Source: Limisphaera sp049537155 (GTDB lineage: Bacteria > Verrucomicrobiota > Verrucomicrobiia > Limisphaerales > Limisphaeraceae). Taken from it: DNA of 64,000 nucleotides. This document shows positions 43,464 through 52,808 of this stretch, piece by piece; the first letter of the stretch is position 1, and every line of letters begins with the position of its first letter. A program made the translations under genes and the position numbers. The notes beneath the pieces are model-generated. The model ran no database searches and had not been told where the DNA came from. It saw only the letters and a program-made list of their open reading frames with translations. Where the stretch lies: contig NZ_JBMVQZ010000007.1 in the NCBI RefSeq assembly GCF_049537155.1, positions 1-64,000 of the forward strand, given 5' to 3'.

Positions 43464-43721
43464 ATGAAATGTGAAGAACTGCTGCAGATCCTGAACGAAT
43501 ACGTGGATGGGACGGTGGACCCGGCCGTGTGCAAGGAGTTCGAACAACATTTGGCGGGCTGCGATCCCTGCCAGGTTGTGGTGGACAACATCCGCAAGAC
43601 GATCACGCTGTACAGGAACGGGGAGCCCTACGAGTTGCCACTGGAGTTCCGAGAGCGGCTGCACGCCGTGTTGCGCGAGCGCTGGAAACAGATGCATCCC
43701 GGGACCTCGCAGCAGGCATGA
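43464..43721 (+). CDS. Zinc-finger anti-sigma-type protein (zf-HC2)
   Basis: An 85-residue soluble protein. The zinc site is Cys3 with His28-(x)3-Cys32-(x)2-Cys35 in 'EQHLAGCDPC', the zf-HC2 pattern of ZAS anti-sigma factors, followed by a helix and a short basic tail. It has no transmembrane part, so it would act in the cytoplasm, perhaps sensing redox state through the cysteines. No sigma factor gene is beside it. Its stop overlaps the start of the CoA-disulfide reductase gene (ATGA), which links it to thiol redox chemistry. Confidence 0.8.
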   Translation: MKCEELLQILNEYVDGTVDPAVCKEFEQHLAGCDPCQVVVDNIRKTITLYRNGEPYELPLEFRERLHAVLRERWKQMHPGTSQQA

Positions 43722-45445
43722 GCGCGCGCAGGATTCTCATCGTGGGCGGAGTGGCCGGCGGCGCATCGGCCGCGGCCCGCATCCGGCGTCTGGATGAACG
43801 GGCCCGGATTGTGATGTTCGAGCGCGGCCCGTACGTCTCTTTTGCCAACTGCGGTCTGCCCTATTACGTGGGTGGCGAGATCTCCCGGCGCGAGGACCTG
43901 TTGTTGCACACGCCGGAAAGTTTGTGGGACCGATTTCGCATCGAGGCACGGGTCCGGACCGAGGTGGTGGAGGTGGATCGTTCGGCGCGGACGGTGCGGG
44001 TGCGGGATTTGGCGGCGGGGACGGAAAGCCTCGAACCGTACGACGCGCTGTTGTTGGCGCCGGGATCGGTGCCGGTGCGGCCGCCGCTGCCCGGGTGGGA
44101 ACGGCCGGGCCATTTCGTGGTGCGGAACGTGCCGGACGTGGACGAGATCCGGAGTTGGATCGGGGCGCACGCCGCACGCCGGGCCGTCGTGGTGGGCGGC
44201 GGCTACATCGGTCTGGAGATGACCGAGCAACTTCACCTGCGTGGATTGGAAGTTTCGTTGGTGGAGGCCCTGCCGCAGGTGATGGCGCCGCTGGATCCCG
44301 AGATGGCCGGTTGGTTGCATCGTGAGTTGCGGGCCCGTGGAGTGGATTTGCACCTGGGCGATCCGGTGGTGGCGTTTGAGGAGCCCGGGCCGGGCGAGGC
44401 GGCGGCGGCCTCGGTGGTGCGGTTGCGCAGCGGTTTTCGGCTGCCGGCCGACGTGGTGATTCTGGCGTTGGGGGTGCGGCCCGAGGTGACGCTGGCGCGG
44501 CAGGCCGGACTGGAGTTGGGCGAGCTGGGCGGGATCCGTGTGGACGATCATCTGCGGACGAGCGACCCGCACATCTGGGCGGTGGGGGACGCCATCGAGG
44601 TGCGCGATCGGGTCACGGGACGCTGGACCTTGTTGCCCCTGGCGGGACCGGCGAACCGGCAGGGGCGCGTGGCTGCAGACAACATCTGCGGTCGGCCGTC
44701 GCGGTACGAGGGCAGTTGGGGGACGGCGATCCTGCGCCTGTTCGGTCTGGTGGCGGGTTGCACGGGGGTCAATGAGAGGACATTGCGCCGGCTGGGGCTG
44801 CCTTTCGAAGCGGTCCACCTGCATCCCGGTTCGCACGCGGGGTATTACCCGGGCGCCGAGCCGGTGGCTTTGAAGGTGTTGTTTCATCCCGGGACCGGCC
44901 GGCTATGGGGCGCCCAGGTGGTGGGCCGCGACGGTGTGGACAAGCGTGTGGACGTGCTGGCCACGGCCTTGCAGGCCGGGCTCACGGTGGATGCGCTGGC
45001 GGACCTGGAACTGGCCTATGCGCCGCCGTTCGGTTCGGCCAAGGATCCGGTCAATCTGGCGGGGATGGTGGGTCAGAACGTGCGGTCGGGGCTGGTCCGG
45101 CCGGCGCAATGGCACGAAGTGGAGCGGCTCGATCCGGCGCGGGCGCTGGTGGTGGACGTGCGTTCGGCGGAGGAACGCCGGCAGGGGTTCATTCCCGGTT
45201 CGGTTCACATTCCGTTGTCGCAGTTGCGGGAACGGCTGGGCGAGCTGCCGCGGGACCGCGAGATCATCGTGGCGTGTGCCAGCGGGCAGCGGTCGTACTT
45301 CGCGGCGCGCATCCTGGAGCAGCACGGATTCCGGGTGCGCAATCTGACGGGGTCATATCGCACCTGGTCGGCTGCGCGGGAGACTCCCGGTGCCGCGACC
45401 TGGCTGATGGGCGGGACAGGGGGCAGGTCACCCGCCCGGGGGTGA
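43718..45445 (+). CDS. CoA-disulfide reductase with C-terminal rhodanese domain
   Basis: A 575-residue flavoprotein. The FAD motif 'VGGVAGGASAAARIRR' is at the N-terminus, Cys45 in 'SFANCGLPYYVGG' is the single active-site cysteine of the CoADR family, 'VVVGGGYIGLEMTEQL' binds NAD(P)H, and a dimerisation domain follows. Residues about 465-560 are a rhodanese domain with Cys520 in 'CASGQRS'. Such CoADR-RHD fusions reduce CoA-polysulfides or persulfides. It is probably co-translated with the zinc-finger gene. It appears to be its last gene, 195 bases ahead of the transporter operon. Confidence 0.92.
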   Translation: MSARRILIVGGVAGGASAAARIRRLDERARIVMFERGPYVSFANCGLPYYVGGEISRREDLLLHTPESLWDRFRIEARVRTEVVEVDRSARTVRVRDLAAGTESLEPYDALLLAPGSVPVRPPLPGWERPGHFVVRNVPDVDEIRSWIGAHAARRAVVVGGGYIGLEMTEQLHLRGLEVSLVEALPQVMAPLDPEMAGWLHRELRARGVDLHLGDPVVAFEEPGPGEAAAASVVRLRSGFRLPADVVILALGVRPEVTLARQAGLELGELGGIRVDDHLRTSDPHIWAVGDAIEVRDRVTGRWTLLPLAGPANRQGRVAADNICGRPSRYEGSWGTAILRLFGLVAGCTGVNERTLRRLGLPFEAVHLHPGSHAGYYPGAEPVALKVLFHPGTGRLWGAQVVGRDGVDKRVDVLATALQAGLTVDALADLELAYAPPFGSAKDPVNLAGMVGQNVRSGLVRPAQWHEVERLDPARALVVDVRSAEERRQGFIPGSVHIPLSQLRERLGELPRDREIIVACASGQRSYFAARILEQHGFRVRNLTGSYRTWSAARETPGAATWLMGGTGGRSPARG

Positions 45446-45640
45446 TGGCGTGTGCGGCGGGGCGGTGCGATGCCGGGGTGTCAGGGTGAACCGGCCGAGG
45501 ACCGCTTTCGGGAAAGGTTTTTGTTGAAGCGCCGGCGAGGGTGTCGATAGGCTGGCGCACGCTTGCGGTGAGCGCCGTGTGGACGCCGGCAGGTTTTCGC
45601 GCTGCTGGAAGGTGGCGCCGGCTGGACGCGGCCCCCGCAG

Positions 45641-47782
45641 ATGAGCGACGCGCTGGCGGATATGACGACTCCCACGCCTTTGCTGGCCATGGCCGTGAGC
45701 GACAGCCCGGGCAGTCTGCTGCGACTCGGCTTCGTTGATCTGCTCATCATTGTCCTCTACTTCGTGGTGGTGCTGGCCATCGGGTTTTATCTGAAGCGGT
45801 TTGCCAATACCGGGGAGGACTTTTTCCTGGCGGGCCGGAAGATGACGGCCTGGATTGCCGGGCTGAGTTTCATTTCGGCGAACCTGAGTTCGTTGGAGAC
45901 GATGGGCTGGAGCGCGATGGCCTACCAGTACGGGATGCTGGGTGCCCATGCCTATTTCATCGGTGCGATCCCGGCGATTCTGTTTCTGGCCATCGTGATG
46001 ATGCCGTTCTATTACATCTGCAAGACGCATTCGGTGCCGGGTTATTTGAAGCTGCGGTACGGGGAACCCGCCCGGGCACTGGCCGGCATCACGTTCAGTT
46101 TTCTGACCATCTGCGTCAGTGGCGCCAGCATGTTTGCGATGGCCAAGATTCTCCACCTGCTTCTGGGGTGGGACATGGACCTGAGCATCTGGGTGTCCTC
46201 GTTGACGGTGGCGATCTACGTGGCGCTGGGCGGTCTGCTTTCGGCCGTGTTCAACGAAGTGCTGCAGTTTTTTCTCATCTGGGCGGGTTCGTTGCTGATC
46301 CCGATTTTGGGTTTGATTCACGCCGGTGGCTGGCGCGGGATGATGGAGAAAATCCAGCAACATGCACCGATCATCCATCCGACGGTCCAGAACGCCGATT
46401 TCACGAGTTTGTGGCGGAATTTGGGCAGTTTCGACTCGAACCCGATGGGCATTGACTGGTTCGGGATGGTGTTCGGGCTGGGACTGGCGGTGAGTTTCGG
46501 CTACTGGTGCACGGACTTTCTGCAGGTGCAACGGGTGATTGTGGCCAGGGACCTTCGTTCGGCCCAGAACGGGACCATCATCGGGGCGTTTTTGAAGATG
46601 ATGGTGCCGTTGATCGTGACGGTGCCCGGCCTGTTGGGGCTGGCGGTGTTGGTGCATCCGGATGGCAGTCCGGTGGTGCTGGTGCCGGAGAGCGATCCGC
46701 GGGCGGGGATCACCCACCGCACGTACAACGATGTTTTGCCGCTGCTGATGAGCCAGTATCTGGGTCCGGGGCTGCTGGGGCTGGGGGTCACGGCGATGAT
46801 CGCGGGTTTCATGTCCGGCATGGCGGGCAACATCAGTGCGTTTGCCACGGTCTGGACCTATGACGTGTACAAGCCGCTTCTGCGGCGCCACGCCAGTGAC
46901 CGTCATTATCTGGCGATGGGGCGCTGGTCTTCGATCGTGGGCATTCTGCTTTCGATCGGCACGGCCTATCTGTTGTTCCTGTTTTCGAACATCCTGGAGT
47001 ACCTGCAGGTGCTGGTGTTTTTCTTCATCGTGCCGCTGTTTGCTGTGATTCTGCTGGGGATGTTGTGGAAGCGGGCCACGCCGGCGGCCGGGTTCTGGGG
47101 ATTCCTGAGTGCGATTCTGGTTTCCATCGGGATGTGGGCCTATGTGCACGCGTTTCCGGAGGGTTGGCGACCGCAACCGAAGGCCACGCTGGCGGCCGGC
47201 TCGGTGGTCCGGCTGGAACGGGACGCGGAGGGTGTCCTGCAGCGGGTGATCGTGGAGAAGGGGGCGGTCGAGTTTGTGAACGTGCCTGCGGTGGCGGGCT
47301 GGTCGGCTGACGAGGCGCTGGTGTTGGCGGGGCGGGTCAGCGACGGCCGGGACGAGCGGCCCTTGCAACTTTTGGCCCCGGACGTGGTTCTGGCGGAGAC
47401 GCGGGAACCGTCGAAGTTTGGCGTGGAGGAGGTGCCGGTTGTGCTGCGGCCGGGGGTGGAGGTGCGTCACGTGACGGTGGAGAAGCGGTTTGCCCCGGCG
47501 GCTTTCAATCCGGATCACGCGAGGGTGATTGCGCGGTCCGAGAAGGCCAAGCCGATGGCGATCAACATGTACAGTGCGTGGTGGTCGTTTGTGGTGGGGG
47601 TTCTGGTTACGGTGGTTGTGAGCCTGGTGACGCGGCCCAAGCCGGAGTCGGAGCTGCGCAACCTGGTGATGGGGCTGACCGAGCTCCCGGATGAAGGTCC
47701 CTGTCCATGGTATGAGAAGCCGATCTTCTGGGCTTCGGTGGTGGCCGCGGTGCTGATCGCCATCAACATCATTTTCTGGTGA
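45641..47782 (+). CDS. SSS-family sodium/solute symporter with a large insertion (713 aa)
   Basis: An SGLT-type transporter with about 14-15 hydrophobic helices. Family motifs are 'EDFFLAGRKMTAWIAGLSFISANLSS' (in helix 1-2), 'GYLKLRYGEPAR' and 'GFMSGMAGNISAFATVWTYDVYKP'. Between helices near residues 505 and 640 lies an extra region rich in Val/Glu/Arg and beta-like, not usual in SSS proteins. The last helix is separate. Substrate is probably a sugar or sugar acid judging from the operon. The start could also be ATG 45662; no ribosome-binding site decides. A two-helix small protein follows after seven bases. Confidence 0.9.
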   Translation: MSDALADMTTPTPLLAMAVSDSPGSLLRLGFVDLLIIVLYFVVVLAIGFYLKRFANTGEDFFLAGRKMTAWIAGLSFISANLSSLETMGWSAMAYQYGMLGAHAYFIGAIPAILFLAIVMMPFYYICKTHSVPGYLKLRYGEPARALAGITFSFLTICVSGASMFAMAKILHLLLGWDMDLSIWVSSLTVAIYVALGGLLSAVFNEVLQFFLIWAGSLLIPILGLIHAGGWRGMMEKIQQHAPIIHPTVQNADFTSLWRNLGSFDSNPMGIDWFGMVFGLGLAVSFGYWCTDFLQVQRVIVARDLRSAQNGTIIGAFLKMMVPLIVTVPGLLGLAVLVHPDGSPVVLVPESDPRAGITHRTYNDVLPLLMSQYLGPGLLGLGVTAMIAGFMSGMAGNISAFATVWTYDVYKPLLRRHASDRHYLAMGRWSSIVGILLSIGTAYLLFLFSNILEYLQVLVFFFIVPLFAVILLGMLWKRATPAAGFWGFLSAILVSIGMWAYVHAFPEGWRPQPKATLAAGSVVRLERDAEGVLQRVIVEKGAVEFVNVPAVAGWSADEALVLAGRVSDGRDERPLQLLAPDVVLAETREPSKFGVEEVPVVLRPGVEVRHVTVEKRFAPAAFNPDHARVIARSEKAKPMAINMYSAWWSFVVGVLVTVVVSLVTRPKPESELRNLVMGLTELPDEGPCPWYEKPIFWASVVAAVLIAINIIFW

Positions 47783-47789
47783 GGTCGCC

Positions 47790-48035
47790 ATGCATGCGTC
47801 GGAAAAGCAGGTTCCCATTTGGTTTTTCATCGGCGTGGTGCTGGCCGTTTACGGCCTGTTGATACTGGCGGCCGGCGTGTACGAGATCCTGCATCCGCCT
47901 CCGGAGGATCAGCGGGTGGCGCTGTGGCATCTGCATGCGCCGGTATGGTGGGGGGCGTTTCTTCTGGTCGTGGGCCTCTTCTACACGCTGCGGTTTCGGC
48001 CTCGCGAGGGGGAGTCGCTGACCGGCCGGGTCTGA
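47790..48035 (+). CDS. Small two-helix membrane protein (81 aa)
   Basis: Two hydrophobic helices (about 8-30 and 48-66) joined by a His/Pro/Trp-rich loop 'HPPPEDQRVALWHLHAPVWW'. It resembles small accessory proteins encoded next to SSS symporters in Verrucomicrobia and Planctomycetes, but no family name is certain. It lies seven bases behind the symporter gene and probably works with it. Confidence 0.7.
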   Translation: MHASEKQVPIWFFIGVVLAVYGLLILAAGVYEILHPPPEDQRVALWHLHAPVWWGAFLLVVGLFYTLRFRPREGESLTGRV

Positions 48036-48219
48036 CGCAACCCGTTGCCGGTGCGGATGCGGAGGTGCTTGGTGGGCGGTGGTGGCGCCGGGGTGGATCC
48101 ACCGGGCGGGAGGTGGATCAGGACGGGTGCGGGGAGGGCTGTTGCCGGGTTGTCATTTTCCCCAAGCGTTTTGGCGTTTTTGTGATCAGGACCTGCGCGG
48201 GCGCGGGCTAAATTGGTCC

Positions 48220-50088
48220 GTGTCAGGTTTGTCAACGCCATGCGAGAAGAAGCCCGCCCGCGTCGGCAGCCGGTGTGGGAGGGCGGGTCTCGTCCTGTTG
48301 ATCGGGCTGCTGGGTTGTTTGGCACAGGTGGCCCTGTGCGCGGGGTCGGAGAGCACCGCTTTGGAAGGTCCGGTGGAGGTTCCTGTACGCGCCGCGGGGT
48401 TTGTGCCCGGGGCGTGCATGTCGGTGGGTCCGGCGGACGCGCGTGTGACGGTGCGTTTGGTGCCGGCACCGGATCCCTACCCGTTCAATCAGGCGTGTGT
48501 GAAACAGCGGACCGACGTGGCGCGGATCGGGCCGCGGCCGGACGTGCCCTATTTTCACGTGCGGTGGGCGTTGCCGATTCCACCCGAGAACGACACGAAT
48601 TTGACCGGGTGGGTGGCCGGGGTGTCTTCGGAGGTGTGGGCGCATAATCACTCGCCGGGGTTCGAAGTTCTGCCCAACGGGGATGTGCTGGCGGTGTATT
48701 TCAGTGCGCGGATGGCGTCCGGGGCGGCTGAAAGCGCACCGGACACGCGGTTCGCGCAGGCGCGGCTCCGTTTCGGGGCCGAGGAATGGGAGATGCCGGA
48801 GTTGTTTCTGGACTTTGAAGGTTTCAATGATCAGTCGGGTCTGCTGTGGCGGGACGGGGACCGCGTGTGGTTCTTCGGCGGCGGCCGGGGGATGAGTCCG
48901 TGGTTGCCGTTCAAGATGGCCGTGAGCACCAACTGCGGGGCGACGTGGACGCTGGAATTGCCGCTGCTGACGGAGCCGGCGCACGATTTCACGGCGCAGC
49001 CCATTGCCAATGCGTTTCGCTCCGCGGCGGACGTGATCTACTTCGCGATGGATGCGGCCGGGCAGGAGAGTTTTCTCTGGTCGAGCGCGGACGGTGGCCG
49101 CACCTGGCGGGACCAGGGGGGCAGAGTGGCGGGCCGGCACGTCACGGTGGTGCCGTTGGATGAGAGGGGGCATTTGTTGGCGTTCGGCGGGAAGAACGTC
49201 AGTTTGAATGGTTGGTCGCCCCGGAGCGAGTCTTCGGACTGGGGGAAGACGTGGAGCCGGCCGGAACCGTCGCCGTTCCCGGCGCTGAGCAGCAACCAGC
49301 GGTTGTGCATGATTCGGCTGGCCAACGGGCACCTCTGCATGGTGACCGACGGTGTAACGCGGCGGACGGGTGAATCGCCGCCCGGCTGGAGCCATGGCCC
49401 GGGGCCCGTGGTGGCGATTTCGACCAACGACGGTCGGTCGTGGCATGTCAAACCTCTGCCGGTGGCGCTGCCGCACGAGCGGGACCGGCGGGCGGGCACG
49501 CTGGGCTATGCCACGGTGCGGCAGGCTCCCAACGGTGTGATCCACGTGCTGGCCACCATGACGCATCCGTGCCTGCATTACGAGTTCAACGAGGCCTGGG
49601 TTTTTTCGGATGCCGGCGACAGCGTGCCGGTGTGTGAGGGCGGGCGGATCGAGTCGTACCGCGAGGATTATCCGGACGGGTCGCCGCGCGTGACCTGGAG
49701 TGCGCGGATTTGTGCCAGCGGAAGGTACGTTCTTCATGGTCCGGAGGTCGGTTATTATCCCGACGGCCGCCGGGCCCACGAGGTGACATGGGTCAACGGA
49801 CGGAAGAGCGGGCGTGAGCGTTACTGGGCGCCCGATGGACGGCTGATCTGGGAATGGGAACATCATCCGGATCAGGACCGAAGCGTGTGGACATTGTACG
49901 GTCCCGACGGCCGGAAACGGGTGCAATCGACCTGGCACACCCGTCCGCTGGCGCGGGATTTGACCCGGCGTTTTTACGGCCGGCAGGCCGAGGGACCGGT
50001 GTACGTTTGGGATGAAGAGGGCCGGCTTGTTTACGAGGGGCGTTTTGTGCAGGGCCGGTTGATGACTCCGCCTCCTTCACGACGATGA
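48220..50088 (+). CDS. Secreted sialidase-fold (BNR-type) protein with C-terminal MORN/YwqK-like repeats
   Basis: From GTG 48220, a basic head and a hydrophobic stretch (24-40) form a signal peptide. Residues about 90-470 are a six-bladed sialidase-type propeller with BNR Asp-boxes ('SADGGRTWRDQGG', 'SSDWGKTWS', 'STNDGRSWH'). The last 130 residues are repeats of the MORN_2/YwqK type ('YYPDGRRAHEVTWVNGRKSG', 'VWDEEGRLVYEGRF'). Catalytic Arg/Tyr residues of true sialidases cannot be confirmed by eye. Its stop overlaps the next symporter gene by four bases. The combination of the two repeat domains is unusual. Confidence 0.75.
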   Translation: MSGLSTPCEKKPARVGSRCGRAGLVLLIGLLGCLAQVALCAGSESTALEGPVEVPVRAAGFVPGACMSVGPADARVTVRLVPAPDPYPFNQACVKQRTDVARIGPRPDVPYFHVRWALPIPPENDTNLTGWVAGVSSEVWAHNHSPGFEVLPNGDVLAVYFSARMASGAAESAPDTRFAQARLRFGAEEWEMPELFLDFEGFNDQSGLLWRDGDRVWFFGGGRGMSPWLPFKMAVSTNCGATWTLELPLLTEPAHDFTAQPIANAFRSAADVIYFAMDAAGQESFLWSSADGGRTWRDQGGRVAGRHVTVVPLDERGHLLAFGGKNVSLNGWSPRSESSDWGKTWSRPEPSPFPALSSNQRLCMIRLANGHLCMVTDGVTRRTGESPPGWSHGPGPVVAISTNDGRSWHVKPLPVALPHERDRRAGTLGYATVRQAPNGVIHVLATMTHPCLHYEFNEAWVFSDAGDSVPVCEGGRIESYREDYPDGSPRVTWSARICASGRYVLHGPEVGYYPDGRRAHEVTWVNGRKSGRERYWAPDGRLIWEWEHHPDQDRSVWTLYGPDGRKRVQSTWHTRPLARDLTRRFYGRQAEGPVYVWDEEGRLVYEGRFVQGRLMTPPPSRR

Positions 50089-51659
50089 ACCTGCGTTGGC
50101 TCGACGGGTGCGTGCTGCTGATCTACCTGGCCGGGATGGCGGCGGTGGGCTGGCGTCTGGCCCGGCGTCAGACCTCCACCGAGGCGTATTTCGTGGCGCG
50201 CCGGTCCGTGCCGCACTGGGCGATGGGCCTGTCCGTGTTCGCCACCCTCATCAGCAGCATCACGTTCATTGCCTATCCGGGCTCGGGCTTTGCCGGGAAC
50301 TGGAGCGAGTTGGTTCCGGGGATCATGGTGCTGGTGGTGCTGGGGCTGGTGGGTGCGGTGGTCATTCCCTTCTATCGCGAGGCCGTCGGCATGAGCGCCT
50401 ACGAATACTTTGGTCAGCGGTTCGGATACGGTGTTCGGGCGTACACGGGCCTGGCCTTCATTGCGGGGCATTTTTCGAAGATGGGGTTCGTGCTCTATCT
50501 GATGGCACTCACGGCCAGCAGCATGACCGGGTGGAACGTTTACATGCTGCTTTTGTTGGTGGGGTTGGTGACCCTGTTTTACACGTGGTTGGGCGGTTTG
50601 GAGGCGGTCATCTGGACCGATGTGGTGCAGGGGCTGCTGATGTGGTTGGGGGCGCTGATTGTGCTGGGGATGCTGCTTTGGATGATCCCCGGTGGTCCGG
50701 GTGCGGCCGTGGAGCATGCGGCGCGGGCGGGGAAGTTCCAGCTCGGCCACTGGCATTTCGATCCTGCCGATGCACGCAGTTTCTGGGTGATGGCATTGTA
50801 CGGGTTCTTCTGGTACCTGCAGAAGTACGGGGCGGATCAGACGGTGGTGCAGCGGTATCTGGTGGCGCGGTCGCATCGGGATGCCTTCCGGGGTGTGGCG
50901 TTGGGAGCGGTGCTTTGCGTGCCGATCTGGACATTGTTCATGTTCGTCGGAACGCTGTTGTGGACCTACTACGATCTGGGCGGGGCGCCCCTGCCGGATG
51001 CGGTGCTGGATGCGAACGGGCAGGTCCAGGCGGACAAGGTTTTTCCGCATTTTCTTTCGACGCAACTGCCGGCCGGGCTGGCCGGGTTGTTTGTGGCTGC
51101 ATTGCTGGGCGCGGGGATGTCCACCCTTTCGTCGGATCTGAACTGTCTGGCGGCGGTGGGTGTGGAGGATTACTACCGCCGGTTTCGGCCCGGAGCGAGC
51201 GATGCGACGCGGTTGCGTGTGGGCCGGGTGGTGGTGCTGGCTGCGGGTGTTTTGTCGACGGCCATAGCGGCCTTGATTGCGTGGAGGGGGGAACGGGTGC
51301 TGTCGTTTTACTATGCGGTGACCTCGATCGTATCCGGGGGCCTGGCGGGGTTGTTTCTGCTGGCGTTTTTGAGTCGGCGCGCCAATCGGCGGGGGATCTG
51401 GATGGGGATTGTAGCGAACCTGTTGTTCACGGCGTGGGCGGTGCTGACGCGGGGAACGGATCCGTGGCTGGACCTGGGCGAGTACAACTATCGGTGGTCG
51501 GGTGTGATGATCGGGATCCTGGGACACTTTGTGGTGTTGATCGTGGGGTATGTGGCGAGCTGGTGTTTTCGTCCGGATCCGGATCCCGGGCGGACGTTTT
51601 GGGACTGGCGGCGGGCGCGTGTCAGGGAGAGGGCCTTGGTCGAGGGTGGTGGCGTATGA
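50085..51659 (+). CDS. SSS-family sodium/solute symporter (524 aa)
   Basis: A second SGLT-type transporter, of normal length, with about 13 helices. 'EAYFVARRSVPHWAMGLSVFATLISSITFI' positions 33-62 and 'GMSTLSSDLNCLAAVGVEDYYR' are family motifs. It is not a duplicate of the 713-residue one: they differ across the body and this one lacks the large insertion. Its ATG overlaps the stop of the sialidase-like gene and its own stop overlaps the ATG of the alcohol dehydrogenase gene, which places it inside the catabolic operon. The substrate is inferred to be a sugar or sugar acid. Confidence 0.9.
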   Translation: MNLRWLDGCVLLIYLAGMAAVGWRLARRQTSTEAYFVARRSVPHWAMGLSVFATLISSITFIAYPGSGFAGNWSELVPGIMVLVVLGLVGAVVIPFYREAVGMSAYEYFGQRFGYGVRAYTGLAFIAGHFSKMGFVLYLMALTASSMTGWNVYMLLLLVGLVTLFYTWLGGLEAVIWTDVVQGLLMWLGALIVLGMLLWMIPGGPGAAVEHAARAGKFQLGHWHFDPADARSFWVMALYGFFWYLQKYGADQTVVQRYLVARSHRDAFRGVALGAVLCVPIWTLFMFVGTLLWTYYDLGGAPLPDAVLDANGQVQADKVFPHFLSTQLPAGLAGLFVAALLGAGMSTLSSDLNCLAAVGVEDYYRRFRPGASDATRLRVGRVVVLAAGVLSTAIAALIAWRGERVLSFYYAVTSIVSGGLAGLFLLAFLSRRANRRGIWMGIVANLLFTAWAVLTRGTDPWLDLGEYNYRWSGVMIGILGHFVVLIVGYVASWCFRPDPDPGRTFWDWRRARVRERALVEGGGV

Positions 51660-52801
51660 GTGGGGTGACGCTGCAACAGGTGCCGACATTGGCGGTGGGG
51701 GAGGGTTGCGCTGCCGGGGTGGGGCGGTGGTTGAAGCAGCGTGGTTGCCGGCGCCCGTTGCTGGTGAGCTGTGCGGTGCTGGACGAGACCTGCCGGCGTC
51801 TGATGCGGGTGTGGGAGGGGGAGGGGCTGGAGTTTGCGTATCTGCCGGAGGTGCCGGCCGAGCCCACGGTGGTACAGTTCGAGGCGCTGCGTGCGTCGGC
51901 GCGGGAACGGGCCCCGGACGCGGTGGTGGGGCTGGGTGGCGGCAGTGTATTGGATGTGGCGAAGTTGCTGGCGGCGTTGCTGGACCGGCCCGGTCCGGTG
52001 ACGGCTGCATGGGGGATCGACCGCCTGGAGGGTCGGAGCCTTCCGTTGGTGTGTCTGCCGAGCACGGCGGGCACGGGGAGCGAGGTGTCGCCGAATGCGA
52101 TTCTGTTGGACGAGAGCGCCGGGTTGAAACAGGGCGTGATCAGCCGGTTTTTGGTGCCGGACGCGGCCTTTGTGGATCCGGAGCTGACTTACAGCCTGCC
52201 TCCGGGTGTGACGGCGGCCACAGGTTTCGACGCGCTGACGCACTGCATTGAGGCGTACGCAAATCGTCATGCGCATCCCTGGGTGGACGCGGTGGCGTTG
52301 CAGGGGATTCGCTGGATTGGTGCGCATTTGGTTCGGGCGGTGCGGGATGGCGGGGATCGGGAAGCCCGCCGGTATCTGGCGTACGGCAGTTTGTGCGGCG
52401 GGCTTTGTCTGGGGCCGGTGAACACGGCGGCGGTGCATGCTTTGGCCTATCCGCTGGGCGGCCGGTTTCGGGTTCCGCACGGCGTGGCCAACGCGGTGCT
52501 GTTGGCGCATGTGTTGCGTTTCAATCTCGGGTCGGCTCCGGAGCGTTACGCGGAGGTGGCGCGTGCGTTGGGCGTGGCGGAACCGGGACCTGCCGAGGAG
52601 GTGGCGCGGCGAGGTCTGGAACGGATCGAGGAGATGGCGCGGGCCTGCGGGCTGCCGCGTGGGTTGTCGGAACTGGGGGTGCGCAGGGAGGACCTGCCCG
52701 CCATGGCGCAGGCGGCTGTTCAGGTGCAGCGGCTGTTGCGGAACAACCCGCGACCGGTGAGCGAGGCGGATGCGCGGGCCATTTACGAGGCGGCTTTTTG
52801 A
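51656..52801 (+). CDS. Iron-containing alcohol dehydrogenase
   Basis: A 381-residue group III alcohol dehydrogenase. 'GGGSVLD' (94-100) binds NAD(P), and the metal site is Asp192, His196, His261 and His275 in 'FDALTHCIEAY', 'HALAYPLGG' and 'PHGVANA'. 'STAGTGSEV' is the family middle motif. It would oxidise an alcohol or reduce an aldehyde made by the neighbouring aldolase. The start overlaps the symporter stop by four bases and the aldolase gene follows after seven. Confidence 0.93.
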   Translation: MSGVTLQQVPTLAVGEGCAAGVGRWLKQRGCRRPLLVSCAVLDETCRRLMRVWEGEGLEFAYLPEVPAEPTVVQFEALRASARERAPDAVVGLGGGSVLDVAKLLAALLDRPGPVTAAWGIDRLEGRSLPLVCLPSTAGTGSEVSPNAILLDESAGLKQGVISRFLVPDAAFVDPELTYSLPPGVTAATGFDALTHCIEAYANRHAHPWVDAVALQGIRWIGAHLVRAVRDGGDREARRYLAYGSLCGGLCLGPVNTAAVHALAYPLGGRFRVPHGVANAVLLAHVLRFNLGSAPERYAEVARALGVAEPGPAEEVARRGLERIEEMARACGLPRGLSELGVRREDLPAMAQAAVQVQRLLRNNPRPVSEADARAIYEAAF

Positions 52802-52808
52802 ACTGAAC

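Noticed and set aside
45428..47830. 800-codon minus-strand frame opposite the SSS transporter
   Set aside because: His/Arg/Gln-rich antisense frame; the plus strand has clear transporter motifs.
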